Part shown: piece after piece, positions 1 through 8,080 of the stretch
How positions within the stretch are numbered: the stretch's first letter is position 1
How the letters are laid out: every line of letters starts with the position of its first letter
Source of the DNA: an uncultured Desulfobacter sp.
Lineage (GTDB): Bacteria > Desulfobacterota > Desulfobacteria > Desulfobacterales > Desulfobacteraceae
NCBI RefSeq assembly: GCF_963677125.1
Contig: NZ_OY781882.1
Location: forward strand, 1,992,501-2,056,500
DNA length: 64,000 nucleotides
Reading direction: 5' to 3'
Notes under the pieces: generated by a model
Told to the model about the DNA's origin: nothing
Seen by the model: the letters and a program-made list of their open reading frames with translations, nothing else
The model's database searches: none
Translations under genes and position numbers: made by a program

Positions 1-1076
1 TAGTAGGAAAGCATAACGGAAAGAAAAAACGTATCATCTTCCCGGCTTGCTATCCAGCTTTTTTCATAATCACTTTTCTGGTAATAGCCTTTAAACCTGG
101 CATCGATCTTTTCCATGAACAAATGGCCTAGGATCAGGGTCACCCGGTTGGCTCGGTAATACGCATTATTAGGTCCGGTATCATTAAAATCCTGATTGAA
201 TTTCAAGGTCATATAGCTTCTAGGTTTTTCATCTTTGTCTAACGTTGGGGGATTCTGCCCCGTGATGGAAATGTGCCAGTACGGGGTATCCATGGCATCC
301 TCCCCGGCCAGGTCAAAATCGCGCTCATGATATCCAATCCCTCCGTCCAGTTTAAAATACTTGTAACTGCTGACGATATTCATCCCATATTTTCTTGACA
401 CGTAATTGAAGTCGTCCGTATCATAGTCCATGTCCCCCTGGGAATATTCGAGGTCCACCGTGGTGAATTTATTGATTTCGTAGTAAAGCCGTCCCGCTCC
501 CTCAAGCAGGAATGAGTCGTATACAGAACTATCGCTGTAATCAATGCCGGTGGTCTTAACCTCTATACCGGCAGAAATCCGCGGGCTGATCTGGTACTTG
601 AGCCAGGGCCGAAACCGGTTGATCTTATACTTTTCAGTATCAATATAATTGTCAAGTTCGTCACGGTCCTCTGGATTCCTTGTCTTGATCATCCGGCCTT
701 CCAGGCCGGTTGTGATCCGTGTGAACAGCATGGTTTCGGCAGAAAGCGTTAAATCATATCCGGCATAATCGTTCTCATCGGCATCCTCTGTCCCGGCCGG
801 CACATCATCCAGGTCATCATAATAATTGAAATTAAACTTGCCCAAGGCTTTAACCCGGCTTTTTGCCGTTTCAAACCCAAACTCAAGCCCGGGACTGACG
901 GTCAATGTACTGACAGAATGTTCATCATTCGCGTCATAATAGAAATTAGAGTCAATCCGGTAATCCGTTTCTATCATGGGCTTGATCAGGAACCGCTCGT
1001 CAGCGAATGCCAACCCTGTCCATGCTGAAACGATCAAAAAAACTGCGATTAAACCCAATCGTACATCATGTATCAT
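1..1076 (-). CDS. Outer-membrane beta-barrel protein of the EPS locus (partial, C-terminus off window)
   Basis: The frame is open from the ATG at 1076 to the window edge, about 358 residues without a stop. The N-terminus (MIHDVRLGLIAVFLIVSAW, then TGLAFA|DE) is a signal peptide with an AxA-type cleavage site. The rest alternates short polar and aromatic strands rich in Asp, Tyr and Asn, as in BBP2-like exopolysaccharide barrels. It starts 2 nt after the cpsB stop, so it is the distal gene of the same operon. An outer-membrane role linked to polysaccharide export is inferred from context; this is not a Wza-type protein in the part seen. Confidence 0.75.
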   Translation of the reverse strand, partial: MIHDVRLGLIAVFLIVSAWTGLAFADERFLIKPMIETDYRIDSNFYYDANDEHSVSTLTVSPGLEFGFETAKSRVKALGKFNFNYYDDLDDVPAGTEDADENDYAGYDLTLSAETMLFTRITTGLEGRMIKTRNPEDRDELDNYIDTEKYKINRFRPWLKYQISPRISAGIEVKTTGIDYSDSSVYDSFLLEGAGRLYYEINKFTTVDLEYSQGDMDYDTDDFNYVSRKYGMNIVSSYKYFKLDGGIGYHERDFDLAGEDAMDTPYWHISITGQNPPTLDKDEKPRSYMTLKFNQDFNDTGPNNAYYRANRVTLILGHLFMEKIDARFKGYYQKSDYEKSWIASREDDTFFLSVMLSY

Positions 1077-1078
1077 AA

Positions 1079-1825
1079 TTATCCCACCCGTTTTCCCGTA
1101 ACAACATTTCCGGCCAAACATCTTCCCTCTATTTTCGCAGGATTTTCTTCAAAAATAGTGCTCACAGCCTTATCCCCCCCGACTTTTTTCACAGCCTTCA
1201 CGGCATCGTCAAGGCAAGGGGGCCTGTGCCGGATATTATGTCCGTCAGACGCCACAAAATGAGCCTGTCCCCCTTTGACCATATCCCGGGCAATCTTAAA
1301 GCAGAGCTTTCCATTTTCACCTGTCAGACTTTTTCCTGTGACCTGAAACAAGGCCTTTTCGTAAATAAATTCCGGTATCATCTCCGGATGCCGCTGAATG
1401 GTCCGATTACGTTCAGGATGCGCAATAATCGGGATCACCTCCCGCTGCCGCAACTGCCGCAGCACCTCGATGATCCCCTGTTTGATAAAGATATCCGGCA
1501 GTTCAAAAAGATAGTACCTGGAACCCGCCAAAGACAGCAATTCGCCCCGATCCAGCAGGGTACAGCTATCCGGCGACATACGAATTTCCGCACCGGGCAA
1601 AACGGCAAGCGCAATCTTTTTTTCTTCAAGCACCTTGGTAAATATCTTTACAGAGGCGGTTACCATCTCCTTGCTCACATCAAAAACCCCGTTTTTAAAA
1701 TGGGGGGTGGCAATGATCGTAGAGGTACCGGACCGCACAGCAGCCAAGGCCATGCCAACGGCTTTGTCCATGTTGGAAGGTCCGTCATCTATACCGGGCA
1801 ATATATGGCAATGAATATCAATCAT
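1079..1825 (-). CDS. cpsB: CpsB/YwqE-type PHP-fold tyrosine-protein phosphatase
   Basis: 248 residues, the usual length of the manganese-dependent CpsB/CapC/YwqE phosphatases that dephosphorylate the tyrosine autokinase controlling polysaccharide chain length. Seen: N-terminal metal motif MIDIHCHILPGIDDGP, IATPHF near residue 40, IIAHPERN near 135 and a late ASDGH motif near 193, the standard PHP metal ligands. No Wzc-type kinase lies in the window, so its partner is expected further left. The ATG overlaps the stop of an upstream remnant by 4 nt. Its first 25 bases recur at 3803-3827. Confidence 0.92.
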   Translation of the reverse strand: MIDIHCHILPGIDDGPSNMDKAVGMALAAVRSGTSTIIATPHFKNGVFDVSKEMVTASVKIFTKVLEEKKIALAVLPGAEIRMSPDSCTLLDRGELLSLAGSRYYLFELPDIFIKQGIIEVLRQLRQREVIPIIAHPERNRTIQRHPEMIPEFIYEKALFQVTGKSLTGENGKLCFKIARDMVKGGQAHFVASDGHNIRHRPPCLDDAVKAVKKVGGDKAVSTIFEENPAKIEGRCLAGNVVTGKRVG

Positions 1826-1826
1826 G
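1802..1826. repeat. 25-bp direct repeat, copy 1 (5' end of intact cpsB)
   Basis: The 25 bases covering the first seven codons and start of cpsB are identical to 3803-3827, where they follow the O-antigen ligase gene. The pair brackets the foreign-looking 2-kb segment between them. Confidence 0.85.
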
Positions 1827-2043
1827 TTTGTTGGGCAAATGCTTTCCAGAACGGCACCACACGGACCCCATTCATATCCGTTTCCTGATTATATGTAATA
1901 ATGGTTTTGTACTCTCTTAAAGATTTGTATATATTTGTCCTGAAACCCTGCTGCACGCCGCTTAAAAAACCACCTCGGATAAAGCCCTTCATAAGGCTTA
2001 TCCCAGTGTTTATTATGAGATAATAAAATTTTTTCCATATCAT
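1822..2043 (-). pseudogene. C-terminal remnant, possibly of a family 2 glycosyltransferase
   Basis: 73 codons without a ribosome-binding site at the first ATG. The stretch KGFIRGGFLSGVQQGF resembles the tail of GT2 glycosyltransferases, which end with an aromatic-Gly-(Leu)-x-Gly-x-x-Gly-Phe segment. The stop overlaps the cpsB start by 4 nt (ATGA), a normal operon junction, so this may be the end of the gene once upstream of cpsB. The N-terminal part is missing and repeat sequence begins directly upstream. The family call is tentative. Confidence 0.35.
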
Positions 2044-2105
2044 ACAGCACTATTTTTTATCATATCTCATAACATAATGCGAGCAGGCCATTAACAGCCG
2101 CTTCA

Positions 2106-2244
2106 TTTTGCCGACAATCACTCTTTGTTGTGTGCTGAGCCTATATGCTAAAAAACGGCCTTGGTCATTCCCGGTAGGTTGGGTTGAGGAACGAAACCCA
2201 ACGTTGATAAGTTGTTGGGTTTCACTTAATTCAACCCAACCTAC
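2106..2244. repeat. Dispersed palindromic repeat, copy A
   Basis: Positions 2174-2244 form a long imperfect palindrome: the arm starting GTAGGTTGGGTTGA returns as TCAACCCAACCTAC. Positions 2106-2206 also match 3346-3472 closely. This is the widespread hairpin repeat that translates as an SSTQPT-type pseudo-peptide; the 80-codon ORF across it is not a gene. Confidence 0.8.
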
Positions 2245-2300
2245 GCTGCGCCCGATGTTATGACCAATCCCTGAGAAACAAGGTTGGCCCATGGTCGTTA

Positions 2301-3074
2301 TTACGAAATTGAGCCCAAAATTTGAGGATTGAGAAGATCCATATTATCATCGTTCATCGCCATGGCGAACACGTTGTGGCGGCTTAAGAATGTAACAGAC
2401 TGATCAGACAGATATAAAGACGCAAATACAGGAATAATCATCCGACTTCCAGCTTCCGGAAACCAAACGGCAAGTTCAGGGACACCATCAACGAATTTTT
2501 GAACATATTCCGTCCTTGGCGTGGCTTTTGTTTCCACAACAAAAAAATAATTATTATCTGCCGCAACCACATCAAACTCTTTGATTTTATCGCCGCCGGG
2601 TTTCTTTTTGGTCAAACGAACTGCAAAAAAATCAAATCCATCGGATTTGAAATAAGTACGGGCAATTCCGCCTAAAGAGGGTGCGACAATATCCTCTACC
2701 ACTGTCCCCATCTTATTGGCCAACTCGCCCCATTTCTTGTTCATGCTTTTTCTATCAGCAATGGACTGGTCTTTAAAAGATTGCATGTCATCCTTGAATC
2801 CACGCATCTCATCTTTGAAATCCCCCATTTCATCCTTGAATCCACGCATCTCATCTTTGAAATCCCCCATTTCATCCTTGAAGTCACGCATCTCATCTTT
2901 AAAAGCCCCCATTTCATCCTTGAAGTCACGCATCTCATCTTTAAATTGGCGCATCTCTACGGAAAGTGCAGAAATATTTTTCTCAAGACGAGTCAGACTG
3001 GTATTTGTGGTAACAATAAATTGCCCCAGAACCGATTCAAGGTATTCAAATTTTTCTTCAACAACGGCTTCCAT
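2301..3074 (-). CDS. Coiled-coil PD-(D/E)XK nuclease-like protein with heptad tandem repeats
   Basis: 257 residues in two parts. Residues 1-110 are a coiled coil, of which 41-104 are about nine copies of a seven-residue unit of type FKDEMRD/FKDEMGD. Residues 120-257 look like the DUF3782-type endonuclease-like domain: FDVVAADN then VVETKAT give the D...ExK pattern of PD-(D/E)XK folds. The start has a strong purine-rich ribosome-binding site (GGGGGGAT). Function unknown; the family is common in cyanobacteria and large proteobacterial genomes. It sits inside the 2-kb segment between two cpsB starts. Confidence 0.75.
   Translation of the reverse strand: MEAVVEEKFEYLESVLGQFIVTTNTSLTRLEKNISALSVEMRQFKDEMRDFKDEMGAFKDEMRDFKDEMGDFKDEMRGFKDEMGDFKDEMRGFKDDMQSFKDQSIADRKSMNKKWGELANKMGTVVEDIVAPSLGGIARTYFKSDGFDFFAVRLTKKKPGGDKIKEFDVVAADNNYFFVVETKATPRTEYVQKFVDGVPELAVWFPEAGSRMIIPVFASLYLSDQSVTFLSRHNVFAMAMNDDNMDLLNPQILGSIS
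2763..2954. repeat. In-frame 21/42-bp tandem repeat encoding coiled-coil heptads
   Basis: Alternating 21-bp units (catcctt-gaatccacg type and catcttt-gaaatcccc type) make a 42-bp higher-order period within the nuclease-like gene. Unit number is expected to be variable. Confidence 0.85.
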
Positions 3075-3345
3075 CTGAATCCCCCCTTAAATTTTTATAA
3101 GAAAGCTTCAATAAGTTGTTGAATTACTTTCTTTTTTCGTTATTGGCTATGCATAGCAGGTGATATGTCAAGTCAGCTCATGGCTGTTATTCTCAATACC
3201 CCCCCCCTTAGAGGTCGGTAAGCGCTATACGGGTCTTATTCTCCTGCACTGCCATGATTAAATTTTATCCGGGTCTGCATTTTCAGTCAAGATAGATATT
3301 TTTACTTCATATTTCTAAGACCGCATCATCAAAATTACAACCACG

Positions 3346-3472
3346 TTTTGCGGACAATTACTTTTTTGTTGTGGGTTGAGCCTATATGTTGAAAAACGGC
3401 CTTGGTCATATCTTGGACCATACGAATCTCCGGTAGGTTGGGTTGAGGAACGAAACCCAACGTTAATAAAAC
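3346..3472. repeat. Dispersed palindromic repeat, copy B (half)
   Basis: Matches 2106-2206, including the shared segment TGAGCCTATATG and the GTAGGTTGGGTTGAGG arm, but lacks the second palindrome arm and has a short insertion (about 3412-3430). Confidence 0.75.
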
Positions 3473-3730
3473 GTCGTATATTATCTTCCACATAGTTGTT
3501 TTTTTTGCACCATTCATCTACTCTGCAAATGTGATTGATGACATCAATCACCATTCCCGCTTGTAGAGATTGAAGGTGTTTAAGACCTGAGCAGGCTTGC
3601 GTTTGAAGGTATAAATGCAAATACAGTGGCCAGCATATACATCATAAAGGCTCTCTATCCTGAACAGAAGGCTGACATCGCCCATCTACCATAAAGTCAT
3701 CCGACATTTCGGTCAGCGGGATTGAGAAGG
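3470..3730 (-). pseudogene. Degraded VapB-VapC toxin-antitoxin remnant
   Basis: Reading right to left, one frame gives EMSDDFMVDGRCQPSVQDRE, the C-terminal signature of VapB-type antitoxins. Just after, another frame gives CIYTFKRKPAQVLNTF, which matches the start of a PIN-domain VapC (normally DTNICIY...). A third frame gives MSSITFAE then a stop. Several frameshifts and a stop make it non-functional, and the toxin is cut off by repeat copy B. Confidence 0.6.
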
Positions 3731-3761
3731 TCCATATTATCATCGTTCATCGTCATGGCGG
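3719..3761 (-). pseudogene. Duplicated 3' scrap of the nuclease-like gene
   Basis: About 42 bases match 2330-2370, the region encoding MNDDNMDLLNP of the nuclease-like gene, with a few differences. Only this short piece is present. Confidence 0.65.
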
Positions 3762-3802
3762 GGTCTTAACAAAATCAACCCCCGCTATCCTAGCCTCATC
3801 AG

Positions 3803-3827
3803 TATATGGCAATGAATATCAATCATG
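3803..3827. repeat. 25-bp direct repeat, copy 2 (truncated cpsB start)
   Basis: Identical to the first codons of cpsB (1802-1826). Here the ATG overlaps the ligase stop codon (CATGATTGA), as expected if cpsB once followed the ligase gene directly. Only seven codons remain. Confidence 0.85.
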
Positions 3828-5102
3828 ATGTTTTTCTGATATATATTTTTTAACTTTAGGAGCCGGGGCTGCGACCTGAGCTGCAAGCATAGTGAAAAGA
3901 AGGGCATTTGAAGGGATCTGCAGATTAAAATCCCCTGTGCTGTGAATTAGCAAAGCCAAAACCCCGCCCATGCCTCCCAGGGTAAGCCACCGTATCTGTC
4001 GGCTGGGGTGGTTCAATTTTTGAAATCCTGTTTTAAATAGAACAAATATAAACATCAGCGCAACAGGGATAAATAAAATGCCCAGCTCTGCAGTAAATTG
4101 AAGATAGTCATTATGGGCTTCATAAAATCTTTTTATTCCACCCGGGGGTTGAAACTGGGTAAACATTGTGGCATAGTTTCCCGCCCCTACACCGATCAAG
4201 GGATGCTTTTTTATCATATCAATAGTGCCGCCCCAGGCAATCTCCCTGCCTGAAATCCTATTTCCGTCATCCTTAATCACACTCAGAGCTCGCTGGGTAA
4301 CCGGCTTAAAGCTAAGAGCAATAAAAAAAGCAACCAGACTAATGGCCCCTACATATGCCAGATACCTTTTAGGTAGCCTGAATCCTCTATGAAAAAATGC
4401 AACTGATACCATAAAAAGAATAGAGATGCCGGTTGCTGTCCATCCGCCTCTGGACTGGGTCAAAAGAAGGGTCAATCCCATAATTCCCAGCATAGCATAC
4501 ATGGTAACAGTTGATAGCAAAGAACGTCGTCTGATAAAACAGTGGCCGGAATAAAGTAGCGTTGCCATCTCCACCCAACCAGCCATATGGTTGTGGTTCG
4601 CATAGGGACCGCTTAAATGATGCAAATTGCAAACCCTCATCCAATATGGAAAATCCAACACTTTAAAATAAATGGCAAGTCCGTATAAACAAAGTCCAGT
4701 TGTAATCAATCCCACCCAGTTGACCAGCCTCATCTGGGCTTTCTTTTTAACGTTCATATCAAAAAACAAAAAAAAACCAGTTATACAAATTAAAAGCTGA
4801 ATGACAGCATCAAAGGCCAGCCCTTTATTCCAGGCTACAGCATATGAAAATACCATCAGGAGGATTAAGACCAGGATAGGCCTATTCAAAGGGGTTCTGG
4901 GAATCAATGGTCTACCTTCATATAATCGGCCTGCCCCATTTAACGTAAAGGCCGTCAAAATTAATGCCTGAAGAATTGTAGCCCGCCATAACGAGTCACT
5001 ACCTATCCATAAAATGGAGAACAAAAGCCCGCAACATATCACTACGAATCCTGCGGACCTTAACATTTTGGAGAAGTTCAATTCTGGCTGGCTTTGGAAC
5101 AT
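3819..5102 (-). CDS. O-antigen ligase/polymerase-family membrane protein
   Basis: 427 residues with about ten hydrophobic segments. The long periplasmic part carries the Wzy_C-type signature: LLLTQSRGGWTATG near residue 214, then GVGAGNYATMF and HNDYLQFTAELG near 300-340. Members polymerise or ligate undecaprenyl-linked repeats on the periplasmic face. A second family member lies at 15189-16709, so one may be the polymerase and the other a ligase; which is which cannot be told. Its 5' end overlaps the TPR gene by 25 nt. Confidence 0.85.
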   Translation of the reverse strand: MFQSQPELNFSKMLRSAGFVVICCGLLFSILWIGSDSLWRATILQALILTAFTLNGAGRLYEGRPLIPRTPLNRPILVLILLMVFSYAVAWNKGLAFDAVIQLLICITGFFLFFDMNVKKKAQMRLVNWVGLITTGLCLYGLAIYFKVLDFPYWMRVCNLHHLSGPYANHNHMAGWVEMATLLYSGHCFIRRRSLLSTVTMYAMLGIMGLTLLLTQSRGGWTATGISILFMVSVAFFHRGFRLPKRYLAYVGAISLVAFFIALSFKPVTQRALSVIKDDGNRISGREIAWGGTIDMIKKHPLIGVGAGNYATMFTQFQPPGGIKRFYEAHNDYLQFTAELGILFIPVALMFIFVLFKTGFQKLNHPSRQIRWLTLGGMGGVLALLIHSTGDFNLQIPSNALLFTMLAAQVAAPAPKVKKYISEKHHD

Positions 5103-6352
5103 TCTCTGGCCTTATCCGCCTGAATTTCTGCCTGTGCTGTTTTCCCCTGTCTGTACAAGGCCCTGGCAAAACTTCGCAGATAGCGAGGATTTTCCGGATC
5201 AATGACCAGGGCTTTCTGAACGTTGCTCGCCATTGCATCCCAGTCTTTTTCCATCTCTGCAACCCTGGCCAGAAGGTAAAAGGCTTCAGGTTCATCTTTT
5301 TCAGCGATTACTTTTTCCAGCCTGCAGATAGCAGCATTATTTTCACCCAACGCTATATCCATCTTAGCCATATATATTCCCACAAGGGATGGGAATCGGC
5401 CTTCAACCTCGCTCGCAATTCGAGAAAAGGCTTGGAAAAACTTTTGTTTATTGTATTGATGATAAATCATTTTAAAATGCCTGCCCCAATTATCAGATAT
5501 GGACAAAGCTTTTAAAAAAACCTTTTGGGCTTGATCAAACTCCCGATTCTCCAAAAAAAGGGTTCCCAGGTGAATATAAGTGTAAACGGAATTCCTATAG
5601 GCCTGGATACCTGTTCCTTTTTTATAAAACTCAAGGGCTGTTGCTGTATCATTATCTTCGGCAGCTATACGAGATCTTGCAAAACAAGCATCCCGTAAAC
5701 GCACCTTATCAGCAATGGCTTTGTCAACACCTTTTATTATAAATTCTTTTAGGGATGGAGAATAAAATGCCTCCTTGCTTAAATCTCCGTTTCCTGCATC
5801 TGATGGACAAAGATAAACAATCCGGGAAACCATCCGGCCAAGTTCTGTATCCATCCTTTTGAAAGCCAGATACCGTGCCACCATGTAATGCACAGTCAGC
5901 CCGTTGGGCCGCAGGCTTAGCAGGTTTTCATAATACGGTAAAGCATTATACGGATTTTTACTCTCCGAATGAGCCTCAGTCGAATATTTTTCCAACAAAA
6001 AAACGGATTCAGCAAGTCCTTTGGCAATTTTAACTTCATATGGATTTATTGCCTTGGCATTCTTGAAATGAAGCATTGCATCTTTAAGGTGCTTTACATA
6101 TTCTAACCTGCGCGATTCCTGTTTTGCTAATCCCAAAAAATACATCCCTCTTTGAGTTTGAATCCTCTGGTTATCTGAATTGAACAGAGAGGCAGCAGGG
6201 CCAAAGGGTAGCATGAACAGCGCTCTTTGCAGCGCTATTTCTGCCCCGGAAAAATCCCTTAAGTGTATATTAATCGCTGCTTTCTGCGTGTAATATCTTG
6301 AAATACCAAGACAGGTTAACCCGTATATCAGAATAAAAAAAATAGGCAGCAT
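5078..6352 (-). CDS. Membrane-anchored TPR protein of the EPS locus
   Basis: 424 residues: one N-terminal membrane helix (about residues 1-18) followed by tetratricopeptide repeats. Clear units include AIEIALQRAL-like segments near 35-45, EFYKKGTGIQAYRNSVYTYIHLG near 245-270 (split here by repeats), and WDAMASNVQKALVIDPENPR near 375-395. The 25-nt overlap with the ligase gene suggests translational coupling, and such TPR proteins often accompany Wzy-family ligases as periplasmic scaffolds. No enzymatic motif is visible. Confidence 0.75.
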   Translation of the reverse strand: MLPIFFILIYGLTCLGISRYYTQKAAINIHLRDFSGAEIALQRALFMLPFGPAASLFNSDNQRIQTQRGMYFLGLAKQESRRLEYVKHLKDAMLHFKNAKAINPYEVKIAKGLAESVFLLEKYSTEAHSESKNPYNALPYYENLLSLRPNGLTVHYMVARYLAFKRMDTELGRMVSRIVYLCPSDAGNGDLSKEAFYSPSLKEFIIKGVDKAIADKVRLRDACFARSRIAAEDNDTATALEFYKKGTGIQAYRNSVYTYIHLGTLFLENREFDQAQKVFLKALSISDNWGRHFKMIYHQYNKQKFFQAFSRIASEVEGRFPSLVGIYMAKMDIALGENNAAICRLEKVIAEKDEPEAFYLLARVAEMEKDWDAMASNVQKALVIDPENPRYLRSFARALYRQGKTAQAEIQADKARECSKASQN

Positions 6353-6413
6353 TATATATATGCTTTTTCTTAAGTTTGCGATAAGGAATCTTCCCTAAAT
6401 TTGTGAAATAATT

Positions 6414-6662
6414 TTAATCACAATAAAAAGCAAATTTTTTAAAACAGACATAATAATTTTTCCATGCCTGACATGTATTTAATTTCTCACAGTCATCTTC
6501 AGAGCCCTTGGGCTGCCTGCAGGGGCAGGGCAGCGCCCGCCCCGAATCATCTGAAGCGATAAAACCAATTTTACCATATACAATTTCAGAGGGGGGTACA
6601 GTACTAATAAAAGGAATAATTGATACGGTCAGGATCAAGGTTGTAATGATTATTTTATTCAA
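6414..6662 (-). CDS. Small exported cysteine-containing protein
   Basis: 82 residues with a hydrophobic N-terminal segment after MNK (IIITTLILTVSIIPFIS) that looks like a signal peptide. The mature part has six cysteines (CPC, DDC, NTC, VC, YC), suggesting disulfides in the periplasm or outside. It lies in the operon between the TPR protein and the initiating transferase. I recognise no family. Confidence 0.55.
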   Translation of the reverse strand: MNKIIITTLILTVSIIPFISTVPPSEIVYGKIGFIASDDSGRALPCPCRQPKGSEDDCEKLNTCQAWKNYYVCFKKFAFYCD

Positions 6663-6697
6663 TGCGGCTCCACCCTTTACGACACAGACGTCAGCTG

Positions 6698-8080
6698 TTA
6701 ATACGCATTTTTATTGGTATTGCTTCCAAACAAGGTAAGCCAGATAATTTTAACATCCAACCCTAACGACCAATTTTCGATATAATAAAGATCGCAGACA
6801 ATTCGTTGTTCAATGCTGGTATCACCCCGCCATCCATTCACCTGCGCCCAGCCGGTAACTCCGGCTTTGACCATATGCCGGACTTTATAACTAGGAATTT
6901 TATCTTTAAACTGGTTAACAAAAAACTCCCGCTCAGGTCTTGGACCAACAACACTCATATCCCCTTTAAGCACATTTAGAAACTGGGGCAATTCATCCAG
7001 GTTTGTTGTTCTTAAAATCTTACCCAAAGGTGTCACCCTTGAATCATTTTTTGTTGTCCAGACAGTATCTGAATTTTTTTGAGTCTGGGTAGTCATAGTC
7101 CTGAATTTATACATCATAAATTCTTTATTATTGATTCCAACACGTTTTTGCCTAAAAAAAGCATCACCTGGCGAAGTTATTTTAATCATCAGACCGATAG
7201 TAAGAAAAACAGGGAACAACAGAACTAAAACCAGGGAAGAGAAGATAATATCAAACGTTCTTTTAAAAAATCTGTTTAAAAGAGACTCCAGAGGTTCATG
7301 CCGAACGGAGACCAGAGGGACCCCCCCGAGCTCTTCAAGTACCAATTTGGATTTAATCAAGCGATAATAGTCCGGCACAATTTTACATCGAACCCCTTCA
7401 TATTCACAGATATCTGTGACCAGTAAAATCTGGGCTTCATCTCTCATGGGCAGTGCAACAATAACTTCATGTATATTTTCAGCTTGAAGGATATCATAGA
7501 GCCGTTCAACAGGCCCAAGATAATAACTTGTAGGAAAAATATCCAGCGGGTTCTTTTGATCAAGATCTGCGATTACGCCCGATATTCTGAACCCATTTTT
7601 GTATTGACTGAGCACGGCGTCAAACACACGTTCTGCAATCTGGTTTGCGCCCACAATAACTATATTTTTAACAAACTTTGATGAGTTACCTAAAAAACGT
7701 CCACTTTTGATATATATAACCCTGACTAAGAAGGAGAGAACGCACGAAATCAACAAAGGAACCAGAATATATTTATAATTGGCTTTAAAATCCCCCAATA
7801 TGGCAACGATAAAAATAGAACCAGTTGTTAGAACAGAATAAGCTTTTACAATGTCAATCCCAAGTTTTAACATCCATGAACAAGGGCTTACATTCAACGT
7901 ATCAATATTTCTATTGATAACCAACCACAAGACAAGTAAGCATATGAAAAACAAAATTTTTTCTATTGGGACCCCGACAAAGCCGGAATATCGATAATAC
8001 ACTCCGCCAAAACTTAGAAAAAAGATTACGGTATCAACTATAAAAAAAAATTGCTTTCGATTAGATCTGCCAAAAATCAT
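6698..8080 (-). CDS. Polyprenyl-phosphate hexose-1-phosphate transferase (EPS initiation)
   Basis: About 460 residues in the WcaJ/WbaP-type arrangement: four or five N-terminal membrane helices, a CoA-binding-like central domain (NIVIVGANQIAERVFD) and the catalytic bacterial sugar transferase domain, with FFRQKRVGINNKEFMMYKFR, TNLDELPQFLNVLKGDMSVV and GPRPE motifs. It transfers a sugar phosphate to undecaprenyl phosphate to start each repeat. I chose the ATG at 8080, preceded by GAGGA at 5-nt spacing, over the ATG at 8098, which has no ribosome-binding site. It overlaps the upstream gene by 20 nt. Confidence 0.9.
   Translation of the reverse strand: MIFGRSNRKQFFFIVDTVIFFLSFGGVYYRYSGFVGVPIEKILFFICLLVLWLVINRNIDTLNVSPCSWMLKLGIDIVKAYSVLTTGSIFIVAILGDFKANYKYILVPLLISCVLSFLVRVIYIKSGRFLGNSSKFVKNIVIVGANQIAERVFDAVLSQYKNGFRISGVIADLDQKNPLDIFPTSYYLGPVERLYDILQAENIHEVIVALPMRDEAQILLVTDICEYEGVRCKIVPDYYRLIKSKLVLEELGGVPLVSVRHEPLESLLNRFFKRTFDIIFSSLVLVLLFPVFLTIGLMIKITSPGDAFFRQKRVGINNKEFMMYKFRTMTTQTQKNSDTVWTTKNDSRVTPLGKILRTTNLDELPQFLNVLKGDMSVVGPRPEREFFVNQFKDKIPSYKVRHMVKAGVTGWAQVNGWRGDTSIEQRIVCDLYYIENWSLGLDVKIIWLTLFGSNTNKNAY

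Noticed and set aside
1226..1888. 220-codon plus-strand ORF opposite cpsB
   Set aside because: Shadow of a clear PHP-phosphatase gene; its translation has no recognisable motif.
2050..2292. 80-codon ORF containing an SSTQPT-type segment
   Set aside because: It is the chance translation of a dispersed palindromic DNA repeat, also seen at 3346.
2763..2954. Regular repeats resembling a CRISPR array
   Set aside because: Units are contiguous, in frame and encode coiled-coil heptads.
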